A DNA stretch of 64,000 nucleotides, taken from NCBI GenBank assembly GCA_014825775.1, contig MVAQ01000043.1, forward strand, positions 1-64,000, read 5' to 3'. Below, one piece after another: positions 1-12,183 of this stretch (positions are counted from its first letter, which is position 1; each line of letters starts with the position of its first letter). Position numbers and translations under genes: made by a program. This DNA is from Krasilnikovozyma curviuscula. Its lineage: Eukaryota > Basidiomycota > Tremellomycetes > Cystofilobasidiales > Mrakiaceae. The notes under the pieces are model-generated. The model worked only from the letters and a program-made list of their open reading frames with translations, searched no databases and was not told where the DNA came from.

Positions 1-1373
1 GCTGATAGCCATCTCTATTCCTTCCTTAGCACCAGAGACGACAACGAGTCTCTCATCAGGGTTTCCTCCTCCGCTCGACCCATCACCCAAGGCTCCCGGT
101 TCCATGATTCGGATCTGAGTCGAAGAGACTGATCGAATTTCGTTGATCTTAGATCCTGCTTTTCCGATGACTGCAGTGTGTAAAAACAGAGAATATGAGA
201 ATCAGAACGGAGCAGATGCGAAACCGGATGTCAAACAACTAACTGCTTCCAACCAGATCATTAGGGATCCAGATTTGTTGGGTCATACCACCAGGTGGTG
301 GAGCTGGCACAGCCTGTCTTCTCTCTGATCGAGCGTCAGGACCTTGACGGTAAGCTGAGGATGATCCAGTTGAGGGTCGTTCTTGGAATTCGAGGAGGAT
401 ATTTCCGATGTAGTAAACAGCAATGTGGACAGCATCAGCAACCCCAGAGACAGATAGAACACGCTACAAGGTTAAAGGTAGTTGGTGTTGGAATTGGTTA
501 GTTCAAGATGTTTCAGGACATCCTTACAAGGCCAGAACAGAGACTTACCTCAGTGCTTCCTGGAAGCATATCAGAACTGGCGTTTAGCCTCGCACCACTA
601 GCTTCTTGGATTTCCTTGATCTTACTTCCACCCTTTCCAATGACTGTTCCCATCCTTGAGTTTGGGACGATGAATTTTATCGTCACTGCTCGAGATCCTG
701 GAACGGATGGCAAGTCGAATGGTTCATCGTTTATCCGGCGAACAATCAACCCGAAAGCCTAGGTATACAAAATTCCAGTTAGTGACTGAGAAGGATTTTT
801 GTGGCAGGAGCAAATCGAGAAAATCAAGGATAGAATAGGTGGCGTACTTTGCTGACAGCATCCAACGCACCACTAACTCCCAAAATCCTCTCTGGGTTGC
901 CAGGAATACTCTCAGAGACAGTAACCCTCGCACCACTCTTTTCTCTGATCTCAGCTACGTGTTTTCCACCTTTTCCAATGATGACTGAGGCATCCTGTGT
1001 TACTATCAGAGAGCGGAGGAGGATCTGGGGTGCTGGACGTTCAGGTTGTGCTGGGATACTAATGAAAGGGTTCAAGTTGGGTGAATGAACAGCTTGGTCA
1101 GTGCCGTACCAGGAAATGAGAGGGAGTTGTTTGACAAAACACGAACGATTCTACACCTTCCATAGACTTGCCGTTGGCTTCTGTGCTTGGTGGCAGCACG
1201 GTATCCTCTTCCGCCTTGGTGGTACTCTCTTCTTCGATATCTTCTGCTCTGATATCTCCTCCAGCTCCAAGGTCTATCTCCTCATCATCACCAGCGTCTC
1301 TCGAGCGCTTCGACGCTGTTTCTACTGATGAAGGTGAAAGGGGCCGCTTTGTGGACGACGGTAAGGTGGACAT
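1..1373 (-). CDS. KH-domain RNA-binding protein (PCBP/hnRNP K-like), 3' end outside window
   Basis: Three KH domains are visible, each with its GxxG loop: IGKGGKH (about 955-985), IGKGGSK (about 630-650) and IGKAGSK (about 145-170). Proteins with this triple-KH layout (fungal Rnc1/Hek2, animal PCBP) bind C-rich single-stranded RNA and control mRNA stability or localisation. Exons inferred: 1157-1373, 848-1092, 549-758, 244-463 and <1-170; all join in phase. The start is the ATG at 1373, giving an N-terminus that opens MSTLPSSTKRPLSPSS and continues as an acidic tail. The first intron (1093-1156) would use an AAG acceptor, its weakest point. An exon between KH2 and KH3 is rich in Arg/Pro. The C-terminus is off the left edge. 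The family is clear from the motifs; the exact orthologue is not. Confidence 0.85.
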
Positions 1374-2165
1374 GCTGCAGTGAAGAGATGGAAATGGACA
1401 GGAAAGGGTAGAGGGTGAGGAATTGGATAGGCAAGGCGGGGCGTAGAACGTAGAGAGGGAGGAAGAGGAAACGAGAGGAATCGGGTGGAAAAGTGATCCA
1501 GGAAGCCAAAGGCTGAGAGTTTCTGGTTGGAAACCATGCGAGTAAGCTATTCCCCACTCTTGATGTCGCTCCAGGTTTGTTAAGGGTGAGAGAAGTGGAA
1601 TACCACGGGAAAGAAATCTCTGGTTCCAAAGGTTCTGCGGTCGTGTCGATGATAACTGGATTTCGACTCTACCTTCGACCACAGAAGCTTCCCCAAGTCA
1701 TTCTCCAGTACAGATCCTGTATGGATTAGATATGGGCTGAAGCGCGTCCCTTCGAGTCATACCGGGCTGTCCATCTTTCATTTCCCTCGTTCTCCTTTTT
1801 TTCCAAGGATTGGACCATTGGAAACCAAAACAGCAAGAAGCTGCCGTACTGAATGGTAGACTGACGTTTTATGTGAGGAGGGAGGAACTTACGTGTTGTG
1901 GTGTGAAGAAGAAATGGAAGGTCTTGAACGTTGAACATCAACCATATACCCTAGGTCTGTTTTTTTGGCCTGCAAAACGCGCCAGTCTCAATATATTTTT
2001 TCACTTTTTCGTACTGGCGGAAGGGAACGACAGCAGCAATGGCAATTCAAATCTTTTCCAAAAAATAATTTAAGGTAAGGATTGCTAGTCAGCAGCTTAC
2101 GCCAGGTGAGTACGCTATCGACGGTCGCGCGCCGTCGTTTATCACGCTTCAGACGCTGTTCCAGA
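1374..2165. other. gene-free stretch upstream of the KH gene
   Basis: About 790 bases between the start of the KH gene and the end of the F-box gene, both on the minus strand. It should hold the promoter and 5' leader of the KH gene and the 3' UTR of the F-box gene. Open frames here are short and show no recognisable protein. I see no RNA gene or repeat. Confidence 0.5.
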
Positions 2166-3218
2166 TTACATCAAGGAGTCAAAGAGATGGGAGGAGAGAT
2201 ATGAGTTCTCAATTCTAGATAACAGGGTATGTTCGAAAGCACGAGACCAAACCTTACACGGTGCGATTTCAATCTCAGTAACATCTCCTAATACCCCACC
2301 TTCGATATCTGAGTTGTCTTCTGGGTCTCCTTCAAAAATAAAGTCATCCCCATCTTCACTGTAATCCTCACCCAGAGTCCATTCAACTACCACATCCTCT
2401 CGACCATCGCTGAAATCCCTGAGCTTTTTTTCGTCTTTCGGAGCAAGCCCTAGCACCTTCAACGACTTGGCTTTAGGCATCAACCATTCCTCCGAGTATT
2501 TTAGAAGCCTTGGGATGGTATCGGTGGAATCTTCTCCCAGGACCAAAACAAGCTCCTCCATGTCAGAAGAGAAGTTGAGTGCCAGCGAGGGTAGATAACG
2601 TGGATGATCAGGTGGGAGTGTGTCTCTGAGAACTTCTTCTGCTGATATTTTGAGTTTGGTGACTTTAGAAAGGAAGGGGAGCTGCTGATCCTTAGGGACA
2701 AAGTGCTTGAAGGCTGAGATGGATTGGAATTCGCTCCTCGCGAGTACCAGCTCTTGGGGTTTCGCGTTGTGAAAGAGCCGATAGGTGGGATTGGGAGAGC
2801 CAGGAAGCAAGGTGCGTTGGAGGGTAGATAGCAGGGAGAGCATGTTAGGATGGAAGATCAAGGCGGTGAGAGAGGGGAGGTGGTCTGAGGATAGCGAGAT
2901 GCGAAGGGGTTGATTAAGTCTGAGAGCTTCTCCTTCAATTGTCCCAAACTCTATCCTCTGCACCCATTTTAGCGCATCTGCAACATTTTCGTTCGGCAAC
3001 CCATCTTCATCCCAGCTGCTGTTGAACACGTTCAGCGCGTTGGATGTTCTCAGCCTCACGGTATCATAGAGAAAACGGCGTCCATTGTCCCAGAAGAAGC
3101 GACAGGTCTGCAGCTGATTGACCCCGTCCCTTGTGGAGGGATGGATAGAGTGTGAGAGGATCTTAATCAGAATCTCCGGGGAAAGAGACAAGAATGACAC
3201 TGGAGAGCCTGAAACCAT
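2166..3218 (-). CDS. F-box domain protein
   Basis: A 350-residue open frame starting at the ATG at 3218. Residues about 8-50 (FLSLSPEILIKILSH, then a QTCRFFWDNGRRFLYDTV segment) fit an F-box, the motif that docks substrate receptors on SKP1 in SCF ubiquitin ligases. The rest has Leu-rich stretches and an acidic segment near the C-terminus (about 2290-2370, EDYSEDGDDFIFEGDPEDN), with no repeat type I can name. SKP1 itself lies in this window at 37747-39096. A GTAAGG near 2255 could be a donor for a 3'-terminal intron, so the last about 30 residues are uncertain. It is divergent from MET8 across 500 bases. Substrate unknown. Confidence 0.7.
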   Translation of the reverse strand: MVSGSPVSFLSLSPEILIKILSHSIHPSTRDGVNQLQTCRFFWDNGRRFLYDTVRLRTSNALNVFNSSWDEDGLPNENVADALKWVQRIEFGTIEGEALRLNQPLRISLSSDHLPSLTALIFHPNMLSLLSTLQRTLLPGSPNPTYRLFHNAKPQELVLARSEFQSISAFKHFVPKDQQLPFLSKVTKLKISAEEVLRDTLPPDHPRYLPSLALNFSSDMEELVLVLGEDSTDTIPRLLKYSEEWLMPKAKSLKVLGLAPKDEKKLRDFSDGREDVVVEWTLGEDYSEDGDDFIFEGDPEDNSDIEGGVLGDVTEIEIAPCKVWSRAFEHTLLSRIENSYLSSHLFDSLM

Positions 3219-3720
3219 GATAGTTCACAGCTTCTTCCTATGGAAAGGCGAAAAGAATTAGGAGCATTCGTATCTTTACAACCTGTTTGAGAAGAATACT
3301 TACAGTGGGTCTGAAGGAGGCCACGGTGCTTGCTTCTTCAGGGGTCAATGCCGGGTTGAGGCGTGGCTGGACGAACTGGAGCCTTTATGAGAAAAGCAGC
3401 TAGCCAGAAAGTCCTTTACGTACAGAATCAGTTTCTAACAGAAAGACCCAGCTTTTGAGTGCTGGAATAAAATTCAAAAAGCTAGTAGAACTCTGGTTGT
3501 GTGCTGCCTCTGTTCACAAACATCCTCGCGCTACTCAGTAGCGGCCATCAACCATCTCCGAAATTGGCCCAGTAAGTCTTCATTCTATCCTTTTCTCTTT
3601 CTTTTTTCAAGAAGAGCCATCGTGTCGAGAATCTGACATCTCTTGTCCGAACATTCTCATTCCAAATCCTCCTTATCTAGATACTCAACTTCACTTCCAA
3701 GCCTGCCTTCAACCAGTGTC
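3219..3720. other. divergent intergenic region, F-box gene / MET8
   Basis: About 500 bases between two divergent start codons. A pyrimidine-rich run (about 3585-3610) precedes MET8. This must contain both promoters. No other feature recognised. Confidence 0.5.
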
Positions 3721-4713
3721 ATGGCTTCAAACACTACTGCAGATTCAACAGTATTTCCAGAGGTAGTTCCTGGTACCTCTTTCATGCTAGGTAAGCCCGT
3801 TGCAAAAGTTTCACTAGCATCTTAATTTCCCTCGCGAATTGAGAGGCGGGGTGACTGACTGTGAGACTTGTTTGTAGCCTGGAGACTGGCAGGTAAAAAG
3901 GTTCTACTGGTCGGTGGTGGTCTGGTCGCTTCAGGAAGACTGTTCTACCTCCTCGAAGCCTCAGCTCTCGTCACCCTCATTTCGCCGTCCGACAGCCTGC
4001 ATCCAGAGGTCCATCATCGAATTTTTAACGAGCATCTTGTCGAAACATACCACGACAGGAAATGGTCAGATGAGCTAGATATCCCAACGCTAAAGGACTT
4101 TGATATGGTCCTCACAGCTATCGACGATAACGAAACCTCCAAATCAATCTGTCAGCTCTGCAGATCACTCAAACTCCCAGTCAACGTCGCAGACGTCCCT
4201 CCCGAGTGTGATTTCTACTTTGGCTCCCAAATACGAAGAGGACCTCTACAAGTCATGGTCTCAACTTCTGGAAGAGGACCCAAGATCGCTTCGCTGATTA
4301 GGAAGAGGATCGAGGCATCGTTGCCTTCCAACGTCGAGCAAGCAATCTTGTCGGTGGGCTACTTGAGAAGTGAGCTAAGAAAGGTTGCTCCAGGGACGGG
4401 TGGGGAGCTAGGTCAGCGTAGGATGGGATGGATGATCAAAGTCTGTGATCAATACACGCTGGATGAGTTAAGTGCGATGGACGAGGCAACTGCCAAAGTC
4501 GTATTGGAAGGGTGGGAGAAGAACGAGGTGATTAGTTTTAGGAAGGCAAAGAGGATAAGTGGGAAGAGGGATGGGATTATAGATGCAGTAGCGGATATAG
4601 CGTCAGGCGGTTTGACATGGGGTGCGATCTTGGCACCGTATGTTGGCTGCGTTGCGTTTGGCGCTGTGGTCGCAGTGGGGGTTATGAAGAAGCTGGATGG
4701 TCTGAAACGATGA
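3721..4713 (+). CDS. MET8: siroheme synthase: precorrin-2 dehydrogenase / sirohydrochlorin ferrochelatase
   Basis: Two exons (3721-3790 and 3878-4713) give 301 residues. The family oxidises precorrin-2 with NAD+ and inserts iron to make siroheme, the cofactor of sulfite and nitrite reductases. The Rossmann motif KVLLVGGGLVASGR (about residues 30-43) is split from the start codon by the intron; further family segments are LTAIDDNE, LPVNVADVPPECDFYF and the VSTSGRGPKIASLIR loop before the helical dimerisation and chelatase domain. Splicing is in phase (CTA G / CC TGG). Length is slightly above the about 270 residues of yeast Met8. The extra C-terminus has a hydrophobic run (about 4617-4690) followed by basic residues, which looks like a tail anchor. 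Start chosen at the ATG at 3721. Confidence 0.92.
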
Positions 4714-4948
4714 TGCGGTTGTACTGTTTAAGCTATGTTTGCAATCACGGACCGGCATTCTCCAACGCAAGTAGTTGATACACTATACAGGACACTGTAA
4801 TAAATACACAAAGACATGGAATTAATGCAAAGAAGTGCGTGAAGAAGTAAGTGGGTATGCTATGCAGTTGTTTGATAAGTTGTGAATGAGGTGGGACCGA
4901 GAGCCATAACAAGAAACAACACAGTACGAAATCTAACGTCTAGACATT

Positions 4949-7900
4949 TCAGCGGGCCAGAGAGCCTAAGAAAGTATCCATATCTTGATTGGCATACTCT
5001 TCTTCGTATGTTAAATCCTCCAACCCCTCGAGTAGATTCTTTTGGCTGATGGGGGCATCAGCATCGACCCTCTTCTTGGCTGCGACAGCCAAAGTCTCTG
5101 CTTCAGACGAAACCTTGAAGAGATCGAGCACTTGGTCTGTGTTCATAGATTCTAGCCCGGCGTTCTGTTGTGTGACTACCGAGTTGGCGATGTTCAGTTT
5201 AAAGCGTTGAAGACTAGCCGATACGGTACCAGTCAGCTACTATCACACATCTGGGCGAGTATACAAAGACATACCCCATAATCTTCTCCTCCAATGTTCC
5301 TTTCGTAATTAGACGATACACGTTGACAACCTTCTTTTGACCCAACCTGTGTGCACGATCCATCGCCTGAAGATCCTTCTGAGGGTTCCAATCATGCTCC
5401 ACGAAAATAACAGTATCAGCCCCTGTCAAGTTGAGACCCAATCCACCAACTGGAGTAGTGAGAAGTAAAACATCAATGCTTGGATCAGCATTGAATGTCT
5501 GCACCACGCCATGACGTTTACTTGGGTCGGTTCCACCGTCGAGACGCATGTATGACAAGGACGGCATTTGAGCTTTGAACAAGTCTTGTTCGATGATATC
5601 CAACATAGATCGCAGTTGACAAAAAATCAGGACTCTGTGTTGTGGTACTGCTTCCATTGGAGCCAATAAGTCGGTGGTGGTGACAGCTGCATCTGCAGCC
5701 CCTATTCCACAATCGGTCAAGATTTGTCTTGATGGTGACATTTTTTTTGTTTATTTTAATTTTAATTTTTGGTTAAAAACTGGCCTGTCGACAATCGAAA
5801 GGCGTTAATCACTCACTTGAGAGCCAATAGCTTGGGTGCATTTCCAACATCTCGAATGCTAGTTCCAGCTACAGTCCCCCCCTTGCTTTTCACCTTCATA
5901 GAAAGGGCAGCAAACTCCTTCGCATCATCCTTCATGACAAGACATGGATGATTACAAAGTTTCCGAAGGTACTGAAGAGACTGGAAGATGTGACTTTGAG
6001 AATTGGCGTCACCTGCAACTAAATCGACCGATGTCTGAGAGCTGGAGTGATCATCATAGAGTTGCTTCTGGACATCGGAAAGATTGCAGTAGTAGTCCTG
6101 GATGATTTTTGGAGGAAGATCGTGAAGGACATCTTCTTTCAGTCTTCGGAGAAGGAAAGGAAGAACCTGCTTGTGTAAAGCTTCCAATGCCAAAGTAGCT
6201 ACATTAAATGGAATAAATAGTCAGCACAATGAGTAAGTAGATACAAGAACAGACGTACCAGCTTCTCGTTCTTTAGCAGTTGCTTTCCCATCTCGTGTAG
6301 CAACAATGGGCTTCCCAAATTTCTCGTTGAAGAATTTTTCGGATCCAAGGAAACCAGGCATCAGGAAGTCGAACAAGCTCCAGAGCTCCAGTACGTTATT
6401 TTGAATTGGAGTTCCCGAAAGGATGAGGCGATGGTTGGCTCTGATGGTTTTAACAGACTTGGTGAGCTTGGTTTTACCGTTCTTGATAATGTGGCCTTCG
6501 TCAAGAACGCAGTAGTTGAAGTTCATGCGAGCAAGATCAGCAATGTCGTTACGAACAACATCGTAAGACATAATGATAACATCATAAGTGGAAAGCGAGT
6601 TCAAAAGGGCTGCTCGCTCTCTCATGGACCCCACATACATCACGGGACGTAATGAGTCAGTAAATCGAACGATTTCGTGGTACCAGTGTCCAGTAAGAGT
6701 CGGAGGACAGATGATAACTGAAGGCATATGAGCAGAGTCTGGTGAATTGGTGAGTTTGAAGCGCTCCGCCCGTTCATGGTGCTTGCTGGCGATGATGCAA
6801 ATCGACTGAAGACTTTTACCGAGACCCATATCTAGCCAGAAGAAGGAAGAAAAGTTTAACGGATTTAGAAAAAGAGCATTTCCGATCAGCTGAGAACTCA
6901 CCATCACAGAGAATTCCGTGCAACTGATACTTTGCCAAGAAGGCCAGCCAATTGATACCATCTTGTTGGTAGTGTCGTAGTTCAGCATTGATGGTTACTG
7001 GAATAGAGTACTGCTCTACTTTGCTGCCATCAAGAAGTTGACTCAAAAACTGGCGCTCTTCCGATCGTTTCTGCAGCATTTCGGCAGAGAAACCTGGTGG
7101 ATCGGGTATTCCAGCCTGAAGGTAGAGTGAAGAGAGTAATGAGGTGAGCACAAGTCGGTGACCGAAGGTCGAAATGAGATAGCTTACCTCCAAAGGAACC
7201 ATTTTAACGAGAGCAGCAAACGTTGATGTGGACAACACTCGGACGTCGTCGTCGGGATCACTCATGCGCCCGAGGACAGGTACGATCAAGAACAAGATGT
7301 AAGGCAAAGCAGCTGTATCGAGCTCACGGATGACATCTGCAAAGTTTGGAGTGTCAGATCTCCTTGTCCGTAAGTCAAGGAGGAAAAAATCAAAGTTGAT
7401 TAGCTTACTGGAAATAACCTCCAAAGACCCTTGGCGATGGACAACAACAGCGGCATCACTGATAAATGGCACGATGTCTTGAACGACAAAATGCAACGTT
7501 GAATCAAGCAGAACTGTCGCAATAGTCGCCAAGCACCTAGCGGCAGATTGTCGTATGACAGAATATCTAGTCTTTAAAGCTGATAAGAAGAAGGGGAAGA
7601 GAGTTTCCACCTTTCCTAAAAGTTTGGAGCTGAGGTGTGGAATGATCACAGTGCAAGTAGTGAATCCGTCGATAAGGTCTTGTCCTCGCTGGTCAGACTC
7701 CATTATGATGGCATCGCCTGATGGGGTAGAATCTGGAAATGACGAGTAATCAAACAAATGTGAGAGGAAGATTATTGTAGCTGCAGGGAAAGCCAGTGAC
7801 TGACCCGCAAAGACTGTTCTCAACGCTTCAGACATACAGTCCCAGAGTTTGGGAATGACAGTAAACAGGTCGTCTTCCAATTTGGTTACGATGTTGCTCA

Positions 7901-10900
7901 GAGCATATTCAGCACCTCGTCTTGTGATCTTGGCCTGAAGAATTTCTTCTGATTCACTTGAATCTTCTTTAACACCGGCTTTTGGTTGCCCTGCAGACTT
8001 CTCTTGCTCCTTAAGCGAGATTATCCCTTGGATACCCTTTGATGCACTGAATATTGGAGTTTCCACGACATCCTGACAAACGAAAGTGCACAGGTTCTTG
8101 ATGATTTTTTCAGCAGGATTTGAAGCGCCTTTGAACTCGCTAGAGGAACAGAAGAGAACGAACTCTCCTACTGCTTCGGAGAAGCGCTCTTGAAGATCCA
8201 CATTCGCTTCGTACTTGTAAAGTAAAAGCAGCTGTCAATGAATGAACTGGGGCGGGAATCAGGTGGTAGGTGGCAGTAACTAACCTTCACACCATTCATG
8301 ATACTCCGAATGAGGGGGTTCAGTTTCTCGGGAACTGTTCTAAGACTGATCAAGGCGCCAGCGACTGAGGCGAGGTAGCTGCGTTCATAGTGATCCTTCC
8401 ACATAGCCAAGGCCCCCAGGTAGCCAATGACTCTTTTGTGACGCTCTTGGATTTTGGGGAGGACAACCTTCTGTACATGTTTAGATTTGTCCATATGCTT
8501 GATGAGAGTTTCGTACAGTGGACCAATGACTGATTTTGTAGTGTCGACCGTAAACCTCTCCTCAGGTGCGGCGAGAAGGGATGGGTTCGTAGGAAATACT
8601 GGGACGATACCGTTTGGAACGCCAGCTTCGGTGGTGAAAGAAGATAAGAGGCCTTGGCAATCCACTAACGCACGTAGGAGCCAAGGCTCTAGCTCCGTGT
8701 ACGATTCCGGTGCTGGTCCAACAAGAGCAGCGAGTAGTTGCTGAGTGATGGCAGGAGACCACATCGTGGGTTCGATGGAGGCTTGGCGCATTGCTTTCGC
8801 TGACTCGGTGATGATGATACATGCCATCATCTTTTGGTGAGCACATGTCGAATCCAAGCATGTTTTGGAGAGAGTCTCGTACTCAGCAGAGAACATCTGT
8901 GACATAAGATGAATTAACCCTCGCCTGGTGAGTAAAAAATTACAGAAAATAGAAACCAGAGTTCAACTCACGTCAGACTTTGCATACACCGTCAAAGACC
9001 CCAAGGCAACTGAGGCCGCTAGTCGACACTTAAGGACATCTTCGATCGACACCAGCGTAAGATCCTGATTTAGCATAGTCTTATCGACGTTGTAAGAATG
9101 GTCTGCAGTCGAAGAGGCATGCTTCTCTCCATGTCTGGTTTTTTTGGGAAGTGTCGGACGGATGAAGAAAGCGGGATCGATTGGATTACCTGGAGGACAC
9201 ATGATGAGGTGAAACCAGCTGCTGAGGTGAGGTAAGACTTCGCTGTCAAAGAAATGCTGATCGTCTTTGAGGCGTTCCAAAGCAGCTGACCAAGCGAGCA
9301 GAGTACTCTGCCGAATATCAATTCTCTCTTCCACCACCAGGTTCTGAAAGAGAAGACGGAGGAGGGGGATCCGAATCCAAGTGGTTGGGATGGTTGAGAG
9401 CTGAAGAAAGACCAGCAGAGCCTTAACGACGGCATGTCTAACATTGGAGATGGTGTGACGGAAGTAAGGGTAGAGTCGTGGAATCCACACATCGAAGGAA
9501 TCACTTTATCAAAAGAAATAAAAGTCGCAATTGAGTGGCAGATATAGCAGTTATGTACTAGTCGGTCGGCTTACTCAGACTGCCTCTTCATGTCCTCTAT
9601 CGCCTTGGGAAAGGATATCAGACGGCCTGGTAATAACAAACCAGTCAGCGTTTTATCCTTTTTAATAAAGCAGAGAACAGATAAGATTATCTACCCAGAA
9701 GATCCATTACTCCACCAGTGCTGCTACCAAGCTCGTCTCCCCCTTCTCCAAGAGCATCCCACAAGACAGTCACCAAAGAATGGAGCTCATCTGGCAGATA
9801 CTCCACAAGATTACGTGTCACTGGTAGTAAGCATGCGGCAGATACTGATCTCACGTCATCATCTACGTCTCCAAGGCTGGACAGGAGGAGTAGTACTTTC
9901 AGTTTTGAACTCAGAACGGAATCATCGGGAAATGCTGGGCTTACCCAAGGGTTGCAGCTCGTAAAACATCCTTCAAGATGAAGATATCACTGTTTCCCAT
10001 CAACGACTGGACAACATCTTGATCCATCTTTTCTGGGTGCTCTGCCTTCACTAATCCAACCAAGTCGCCTCTAACAGCAACCTCATACTTAAGACCCAAC
10101 AATCCAGCATGCCGAACCTCCCAAGTGTATACAGCATTTGTTGAGTAGGAGCCCTTGGGTTGCTCCTGAACGACCATCTGAACCAACACATCATGAACTT
10201 CTGCTACTACATCGGGCAACATGTGAACAAGCAATGCTCCGAGTGCTTGAGACGCAACTTCTCTGACCGGCGCAACCAAGATATCCGAGTTGTAATCACC
10301 AAATCTGTCCAGCGATAGAAGCGAGAGTATCGATTGAGCTAGACTGGAGAGAAACTGCGAGTTAAGGGAGGCATTGACGTCAGCAGTGTACCCCACTGCC
10401 GACAGGAACAAGTTGATCAAACGTTCAGTTTTCTTCAAATCAACCTAAAGCTAGAAGTCGACTCACCAATCTTCCCGGCACTCTTTCCTTGAATCTTGAT
10501 GATATCTCTGACCCCCATCGCAGCGCCGTGTCTGACCTCCCAAGACGGATTGAAGAGGTCGACACCCAGCCCACTAATCACTCTCATCCACGGCCAGGTA
10601 CCAGCGGGCGAGTCCAAACTTTTTCCAATAGCTTCCTTGGACGCGTCGACTGCTCCACCGGATGGAGCAGGTCCCTCTGCTTCGGCTTTCGCTTTTGCAG
10701 CTGCCTTTGCCTGAGGATCGATGATGACAGGTGTTGAGCGTGGATCTGAGAAAGATGCGGTATCTTGAGAGCCGACTGGAGCAGAAGCTGGAGCTGGTTC
10801 TGCTGCTGATGTAGAGGTACCTGCGATGCTCGAGGAACCACCGTTGTTGCTCGTCAACTTCATCCTGGGTACGAAAGGTTGTTAGAAGTGGCGTTAGACA

Positions 10901-11965
10901 CGGAATCCGTCCTGGCACTCACTTGGTGTTGGATACATCTTTTCCGGCTTTCCTTTTCCTTTTGAGCATATTGATTTGACGAGAACTCATCCCTTCGAAC
11001 TCGTTTTCAACAGGAGTTGGTTCTTTGACTTCTTCCTTCTCCTTGGCTTTACTACCTTTCGGTCGTCCCTTTTTCTTCGCTTCAAGGGCATCCGGAGAGG
11101 CAGGAGTCGGTACTGATGCTGGTTCTGAGGGTGGTATTGGAGATGGTTCTGGTATAGCGGATGAATCAATCAGGTCTTCCTCCTTCTTAATAAATTCTTC
11201 GTCGTCGGCTATTGGTGGCATTTCAATGTCATCCTCAAAATCTAATCCTTCCATCCCTAAGTTTCCACCAACTCCCAAGCCAAGTCTTCCCATAATTTCC
11301 TGTCTTCCCTTGGCTATCTCAGCTCTTGTGGTAGGCAATGCAACCGGTGCGAATTCCTTCCCAGAGGACGCAAGGAGCTTTGCGCGATCCGGCATGAGCA
11401 GTGGAAAGAGCTCAAATGGTGTACGCGGTTGTATTGAAGGTATAGGGGTAGTGGTGGAGCTTGACGAGATAGTAGGTGGTGTCCAGAGAGGAACAGAGGA
11501 TGCAATTGATTCTATGGCCAAAGCAGCGGCAGTTCGGGTTTCAAACGACTTTGAGCGAAGATAGGGAAGTACCTGGAACATAAAGATGTGTGTAGCTTTA
11601 ATATCATGGTGAAGTTGAGAGCTCAACACAGAAATCAACACTCACTCGAGCCACTAAACCCATTATCTCACCCCACTCGACGTCCAACCCTACGCCATCA
11701 TCGCCTTCCAAGATGGCTTCTTCTTCTTCAGTCTTAAGAACACCTTCTGACTTGACAACATGGTGGGATACGGATTTTGAGGTGGAAGGAGCGGCTCTTC
11801 GAGCAATGTCACCAAGCTGTTTTGCTGCAGTAGCTTTCACCTGAGGCGAAGAGCCAGTCTCAAGGAGCTGGACGAGACGGTCAAGCCTGCGAAATGGAAT
11901 TAGATTTTAGAAACGGCCAAATAGATACGTTGCAGGGTGGATGGTCTTCCTCACCTCGTCGACAT
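4949..11965 (-). CDS. MOT1: MOT1/BTAF1: Snf2-family ATPase that removes TBP from DNA
   Basis: Very long multi-exon gene. Mot1 clamps TBP with N-terminal HEAT repeats and uses ATP hydrolysis to dissociate it from promoters. The first exon is tiny (11955-11965, MST and part of an Arg codon), followed by LDRLVQLLE at 11886, the first HEAT repeat. The middle is HEAT-like helices with an acidic, basic-patch linker (about 10930-11230). The ATPase half shows DMGLGKS (about 6815-6835), the DEGH box (about 6500), SGTPIQNN (about 6400), LLLTTPVGGLGLNLTGAD (about 5420-5470) and MDRAHRLGQ (about 5340-5365). The C-terminus contains the family hallmark LNIANSVVTQQN and ends DMDTFLGSLAR. All are Mot1-specific rather than generic Snf2. 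Internal exon borders were not all fixed. It is convergent with MET8. Confidence 0.95.
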
Positions 11966-12183
11966 TTTTACCTCACACAGGCAGCCAAGTCTGTTTTTTC
12001 TTTCGCGGGAGAGCTCTCTGTACCTCACACCGCGGGCTGCCTTTATACTGTCTGTGGCAATCGGTTCGTCTTTGATAGATGGGCAGCATTTTACTCATGA
12101 CAATGAAATACAGTAACAGACTTAAGTAGGAGCTTTGAACCCTTCAGATACAGGTCAGACGTGACATAAAAAATTGCAGGTCC

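Noticed and set aside
5735..5790. T-rich run near MOT1 exons as a repeat or promoter
   Set aside because: It is inside a MOT1 intron between helicase blocks and looks like an ordinary pyrimidine-rich intron.
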